The position numbers and the translations under genes are program-made. Positions 58,893 through 64,000 of a stretch of DNA of 64,000 nucleotides are shown here, piece by piece. This DNA comes from Zea mays. Its lineage: Eukaryota > Streptophyta > Magnoliopsida > Poales > Poaceae. The notes under the pieces were generated by a model. It was not told where the DNA came from, searched no databases, and saw only the letters and a program-made list of their open reading frames with translations. The first letter of the stretch is position 1. Each line of letters starts with the position of its first letter. The stretch is from positions 108,972,207 to 109,036,206 of the forward strand of contig NC_050098.1 of assembly GCF_902167145.1 (NCBI RefSeq). Reading direction: 5' to 3'.

Positions 58893-59300
58893 GGGCCCCT
58901 TTGGCAGGGCTCTGGCTTCTCCAAAAACGACTTTGGCTCTGACTCACGAGGTGAAGCCACTTCTTTAGATGAGCCAAAGCCATTCTGAAAAATCATTTGG
59001 CAAAACGGCTTATAGGTTGTTTTTCAGAAAGACCCTTGTATAGTTTACTTTTTATAGATCTCTCCTATACGTGGCTAGGGATTGAGGGCAGGACCAAAAA
59101 AATAATTTGGACTGGTGGGAGGGCTATTGTGCAAAAATGACGTGAGCTGAAGTCGGGTGAGCCACTTTTTTTGGCTCATGCCCTCTAGTTCATTTTGGAA
59201 AAGCACTTCACTGGTGAAGCCATTTGAAAAAGAGGTGTTTGGCACAACTTTTGCATGAGCCAGAGCCGAAGCTGAAAAATAAGCCCTACCAAAGGGGCCC
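58893..59300. mobile_element. Tourist-like (PIF/Harbinger) MITE, 408 bp, TSD TAA
   Basis: Terminal inverted repeats GGGCCCCTTTGGCAGGGCT and (reverse complement at the other end) GGGCCCCTTTGGTAGGGCT. TAA at 58890-58892 and 59301-59303. The right LTR has the empty site with a single TAA at 63763-63765. No coding capacity. Confidence 0.9.
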
Positions 59301-59859
59301 TAAATTATGGAACTAAATTCAATTTGTCATATGCATTGCATCGCAGGTGATGTGGTTACTTTTGTTCTACTACTTAATTGGGTTGGTATTTACTTATACT
59401 TAGTAACTGCTAATAAAATTTTGACCAACTTTAAAAGCAATGCTCAGCTCTAACCATCCTCTTTGGTAAGCCTTACACTTCACCTGAGCTCCCACTTTTG
59501 GCGAGTTCAGGCACATTATTCCCCACAACTTGTTGAGCGATGAACGTATGTGAGCTCACTCTTGCTGATTCACACCCCCCACAGGTCAAGAGCAGGTACC
59601 ACAGGATGAGGGGCATGGAGGATGCTGTGATGAGTTCGTGAGTGGTCTAGGCCGTCGTCTCCCAGTCAACTTTGGTTTGCTAGACCGTTGTCTACTTATA
59701 ATGTAATTATTTATTTTGTATAGAACTCCTATTATATAGTAAAGATGTGACATTCGATCCTGTGCCATGATTCATCATATGTGTGAGACTTGGTCCCAGC
59801 ACACCTGGTGATTGTTCGCGCCCGGGTCTTGGTGCCCCGAAATCCGGGTGTGACAGAAG

Positions 59860-59870
59860 TGGTATCAGAG
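59860..59870 (+). promoter_or_regulatory. LARD-4 primer-binding site (initiator tRNA-Met type)
   Basis: TGGTATCAGAG begins four bases after the LTR end, the standard plant initiator tRNA-Met complement. Confidence 0.9.
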
Positions 59871-61006
59871 GAATGTTGACTGTAGGACAAAACCTAGATA
59901 GAACTGGACAACCAATACTTACTTACCTTTGCTACTCTGATTCTTTTCTAAACTTATCTTAATCTTTTCTCATCTATTTCCGCTTTACTCTGATTATTCT
60001 TACCTTTTTCTTCTGAAGACAAATGTGGATTTCACACTTTGAAATCATGTACCTATGGTGACCTTTAGGAATAGGAGACCTACTCTTAGGAACAAAATCA
60101 AAACTATTTTCGTAAGTATTTGTATGCTTGAATGTTTGTTCTTATGATACTTGTTTGATTTGGATCTTTGATTGAGTGTGATGAGTTGTGGAGTAATGTC
60201 CACAATTACATCTGCATATACATATAGGAAAAAAATGCATATAAAAATAACTAGATAAACTAGATTATCCCTCATTAAAGAATCTAGCCTAACAAATATC
60301 CATCTCATCTTAAAAGATTTTATCCTACACTGAAAGATCCATCCTATCCCGAAATGTTCTAACATATCCTAATAATATATATCCTACCCTGGTAGATCTA
60401 CTTAACTTAAACTACTCTAATCTAGTTATACCCAATCCAATCTAGATCCTACCTAATCTAATATAATCTAACCTAGTGGGTGTTACCTACAAATCTATCT
60501 TAACAGCTTGACCCTAACTCGGATGAAGACACCAAAGCTCAAGAAAGAAGAGATTAATCTCATAAAATAGGAATAGGAATCAAGCTAGACCCCAAAGGAA
60601 GCTAGATTATGCCATGCCAACACTCATTCTATGCGACCTACCCACTAACCATCTGTCCTTACCTACAAGCCATCTTAACTATGTGTCCCCAACTTGGGTG
60701 AAGATTCCATGGCCGAAGATCGAAGATGATCAACCTCATCAAATCAAGAAAGGATAAGATACAAGCCGGATCCTCAAGGGAATCAAGATCCAGGATGGAG
60801 TCTTTCTTTACACTACCCTTTCTTATTCAAACCTATTCATACTTCTAGGACATCTTTTATCCTACATAATGTGATGGCCATATATAAGCCATCCCAACCA
60901 CATGATAATTTGATATAGACTGAAAAAAATTCCTTTGGTACTAGAACTAACTAGGAACTGAAATCTAGACTACAAGCTAAACTTGTTGTGTCCCTTCTCT
61001 TACAAA
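59871..61006. other. LARD-4 internal region, non-coding
   Basis: About 1.1 kb with no gene. It is AT-rich, with runs such as 'atcctaccc' and 'taatctaat' (60360-60480) and a weak duplication: 'ctaactcggatgaagacacc' (60512) compares with 'ccaacttgggtgaagattcc' (60687). Confidence 0.75.
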
Positions 61007-61042
61007 TCTCGAGGGCGAGATTCTTGTTAAGGGGGTAGGATT
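61007..61042 (+). promoter_or_regulatory. LARD-4 pre-polypurine motif and polypurine tract
   Basis: CTCGAGGGCGAGATTCTTG (from 61009) is followed by TTAAGGGGGTAGGAT just before the right LTR. Tek-2 has CTCGGGACGAGATTCTT followed by a purine tract in the same place. Confidence 0.8.
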
Positions 61043-64000
61043 TGTAATACCCAAAAATGTATACGAGGAGGATATAGTAAATCTCCTTATATTGTGTGCC
61101 ATATATTCATCATAACAAGAGCATACCTATAATTAAGGGTGATTAGTTAAAATAAAAGATACTAAAATGGAATATGCATCATGCTGAGGTTTTTCTTTGT
61201 GTGCATTTTGTGACAATATAAAAAAATATGTAAAAAAGGTTGGTACCCAAATTGGAATTTAAATTCTAAAGGAAATTCTATAATTTGAGAAGAGAAGGAA
61301 AATCCTATAACATATAGAGAAGATAAATATACAAATAAAGAAACTAATTTAGACCAGTATTTGAATTTGCATAGTTGAAATAAATGGGAAAACTCATAAC
61401 AAATTTTTGGAATTCAAATTATGAAATCAAGTGGAAAGGAAAAAGAAAGGAAAACAGAAAAGAAAAAGGAAAACAGATAACTGGGCCACTCATGCTCATT
61501 CCGGTCCAGTTAGCCTTTTCTCTACACGCAGCCCGCGCGCGCCTGCCCGGCCGTTTCTGTGCCATCAAGGACCACAGAGTCAACCGTACGCCAGCCTCGC
61601 CTTCGGAGGATAAAACCGAGGACCGCCTGGACTCTCGGCCGCGACCCCATCCCCTCAATCTATCCGAACTGGTAGTGCCTTCACCAAGCCGCCATTGCAG
61701 GGAGAGAGAGAAAGAAGAATAGCAGCCGCCCCTATTGCCGCCGTTGGTAATGCCCGCGCATGGGGTTCTCTGGCTTTGGTCGGCTGCTTCGGTTGCATCG
61801 CCTAGAGCCTTGTGATTCCACGCCGGTGCGAACTCATTGTCGCGCCTGGAGAGAGATGAGATTGAGGGAGACGGTGGATGCTTCTGTGCGACTGAAGTTA
61901 TGATTGCACGATGGCGACATGCGCCCGACCGCACCCACGCTGCAGGGTCGTGAAGACTGGTCAGGTGTGGAGTCCTCTTCCTGGGACGGTGACCCCGGGT
62001 TCACCCACCGTTGAGCCTTGCTGCGTGGTCAGACCCCCCACCATTAATCATTTCTTCGGTAAGACGCCATATCTAGTTCATTATAAATTCTGTGTCGCGT
62101 AGCTAGAGGTTGCGGTATAGTTGGGGCGCTTGGTTGCGGAACCGTGTGTTTGCTGGTGGGAAAACGTCGAGTGCTTTGGCGTCGCTGCTGTGCCGGCGTT
62201 CGAGGGTGGGAGACGCCAGTCGCCGGCGAGCGCACCTCCGCGAACGACCTGGGCCTTTTATCGCTCGGCCTCGGTTGGGGAAGAAGTTCCCCCAGCCGTG
62301 GATTCTAGGATGAGCGGTGGAGATTAGACCACGCGCATACCCTCTCGCTAAATTCATCTCGGCAGTAGGATCGTGATCGGAGGGTTAGGGTCGGATCTCG
62401 GGATCGTAGAATACTGGCCGTTGGATCTAGATCCAATAGTTCTCGGTGCGTACCGTTTCGACAAAACCTAAATCTAATCCCCGCCATCGGTTGTCGATCA
62501 GATGGCTCAGATCCTAGTGTACCCCTTCGGCCATGCCTATTTACGTAAGAGCCCTCCTGAAATTTTGGATCTAACCCACAGTCCAGCCCTACTGTGCTCT
62601 GTGTCTAGGGAAAATTAGGATTTGGCCCCTGTGTTATCTGTAAATAGTGCGCCCAGTCCAGGGAATTATAAAATCTAGAAAAAGTGAATAGAAAATGATT
62701 TTAATGAGAAAATAAATGCTAGAATTTGTGTAATTCATATAAAATTCATATGAAGTCCTTTTTAGTCCATTCCAATTTCTATAATTTTATTATATTATTG
62801 TTTATCATCTAATGTCTCTGTTTCTACATGAAAACAATAATAAAATTGATCTCCCAAATAATTTCATTTCAAATACATAAAATCTTCGGAAATTCATAAC
62901 TCACAATCCGTAACTCCGATTTTAGTGGTTCTTGTTCCCACGATCTCGTAGCAACGCGTAGATTATTATTACACAGTTTTGTTCTTATGATTGGTGTGAT
63001 GTTAATTTTGTCTATACCATATTTGTTTGTATTGCTACGACTAGCGCGAGGCCATGTGTCATCTGAAAAGCAAGTTGGTACCTGGAATCTCAAGTGCCAG
63101 GCAAGTTGTGCCCTTGACCACTTTTTACCCAATAATGTTCTTTAATATCATTTATTCATGCATAGGTTAATTTTGATGGGACCCAATAGGTTACCCTAGA
63201 CTGTTTATCTCATTACCTTGTTTACCACTGAATCACTTGGGTAGTTTGCTATTGCTTTACATGGATTTGAGATAATTATTTATCATATCTATGTTCCAGT
63301 TATTTTGTTATTCTATTTATGTTCATGTCAAGATCATTAATGTTAATTGGAACATAGAGCTTAACTTGAGAAACACGTGCCACCACAAGGGTTTATGGAC
63401 GCCCTTGGCTGATTAATTAGGAAAGCTAGTGGAGGACTACCTTACCCGAAAGGGGCAAGGGCAGTAGGGGAGTGGTCAGTGTAGGGAGGTCCTTGGTTGA
63501 TTTTGCTGCGATGGCGGTCAGGCAAGAACCCTGCATTGGAGCTTCCTATAAACTGTAGTGGGTTTTCTGAAGCTAGTGGAACTTTGTAAAGGCCTCGTAG
63601 TGTTACCCTGCCTCGCCTCCTCGGTAGAGGTGTATGGGAAGTCGCGATCCCTTGGCAGATGGGTAACATGACTTGTGGGTAAAGGGTACCACCTCTGCAG
63701 AGTGTAAAACTGGTATACTAGCCGAGCTCACGGTCATGAGCAGCTCAGGACTCTCTGATGATTAAATTATGGAACTAAATTCAATTTGTCATATGCATTG
63801 CATCGCATGTGATGTTGTTACTTTTATTCTACTACTTAATTGGGTTGGTATTTACTTATACTTAGTAACTGCTAATAAAATTTTGACCAACTTTAAAAGC
63901 AATGCTCAGCTCTAACCATCCTCTTTGGTAAGCCTTACACTTCACGTGAGCTCCCACTTTTGGCGGGTTCATGCACATTATTCCCCACAACTTGTTGAGC
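61043..64000 (+). repeat. LARD-4 right LTR, truncated by the window edge
   Basis: It begins TGTAATACCCAAAAATG and follows the left LTR to the window end, without the MITE and the 162-bp segment. About 320 bp should remain beyond the window. Confidence 0.9.

Larger units (their letters stand above)
56005..59855 (+). repeat. LARD-4 left LTR (3851 bp, includes a 408-bp MITE)
   Basis: It begins TGTAATACCCAAAAATG and ends ATCCGGGTGTGACA. Frames inside it (for example 56349-56849) are Arg/Pro-rich promoter DNA, repeated in the right LTR, and not genes. A candidate TATA (GGATAAAACC) lies near 56735. The right copy lacks 162 bp (56529-56690). Confidence 0.88.
56005..64000 (+). mobile_element. LARD-4: long-LTR, non-coding retrotransposon (runs past window)
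   Basis: Left LTR 56005-59855, internal 59856-61042 (1187 bp), right LTR from 61043, reaching the window edge. There is no gag or pol anywhere inside. A primer-binding site and a polypurine tract are present, so it has the cis signals of a retrotransposon but must be moved by others. LTR divergence is about 1.4% in the stretch I compared (8 differences over about 585 bp, 58305-58889 against 63178-63762). Confidence 0.88.

Noticed and set aside
59860..59870. tRNA-like sequence TGGTATCAGAG
   Set aside because: Only the 3' complement of initiator tRNA-Met is present, directly after an LTR; it is a primer-binding site and not a tRNA gene.

Overview
This 64 kb window looks like intergenic DNA from a large grass (Poaceae, probably panicoid) genome. 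It is nested transposable elements almost from end to end: TAT-lineage and chromovirus Ty3/Gypsy elements, a CACTA DNA transposon, Stowaway-like and Tourist-like MITEs, and a large retrotransposon derivative (LARD). I see no convincing host gene, tRNA, rRNA or CRISPR array.

Left third (1-22,444): undefined DNA with a 79-bp Stowaway-like MITE is followed by a decayed CACTA transposon on the minus strand. A complete 13.56-kb Gypsy element, 'TAT-1' (3741-17301, minus strand), splits the CACTA accessory gene. It has 629-bp LTRs, TSD ATTGG and about 2.7% LTR divergence. Besides gag-pro-pol it carries two genes on the opposite strand: a short acidic ORF and a four-exon gene with a gypsy-type 'Transposase_28'-like region and a coiled-coil tail. 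Two tandem arrays flank the spliced gene: a 41-bp unit upstream and an 89-bp hairpin unit downstream.

Middle (22,445-38,133): a plus-strand chromovirus-type LTR truncates the CACTA and abuts the 3' LTR of a minus-strand chromovirus ('Tek-2'). Near 34126 the Tek-2 body is joined, in frame, to the 5' half of a second TAT-1-family element ('TAT-1b'). This looks like a large deletion between two nested elements that left a chimeric reading frame.

Right-centre (38,134-53,378): a second TAT family. 'TAT-3b' has lost its 5' half and is interrupted inside its own antisense gene by its younger relative 'TAT-3a' (40971-50517; 627-bp LTRs, 5 mismatches, TSD CTAAG). TAT-3a lacks most of gag and has four in-frame stops in pol. 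Both elements keep a spliced antisense gene whose exon lengths fit conserved phase-0 introns.

Right end (53,379-64,000): a decayed retroelement ORF of uncertain family is cut by 'LARD-4', which has 3.85-kb LTRs around only 1.19 kb of non-coding DNA. Its left LTR holds a 408-bp Tourist-like MITE that is absent from the right LTR, so the empty site can be read directly. LARD-4 and Tek-2 share a motif before the polypurine tract, which suggests a possible mobilising relationship.

Element names (TAT-1, Tek-2 and so on) are local labels. Clade and domain assignments rest on motifs seen by eye; no database search was possible.
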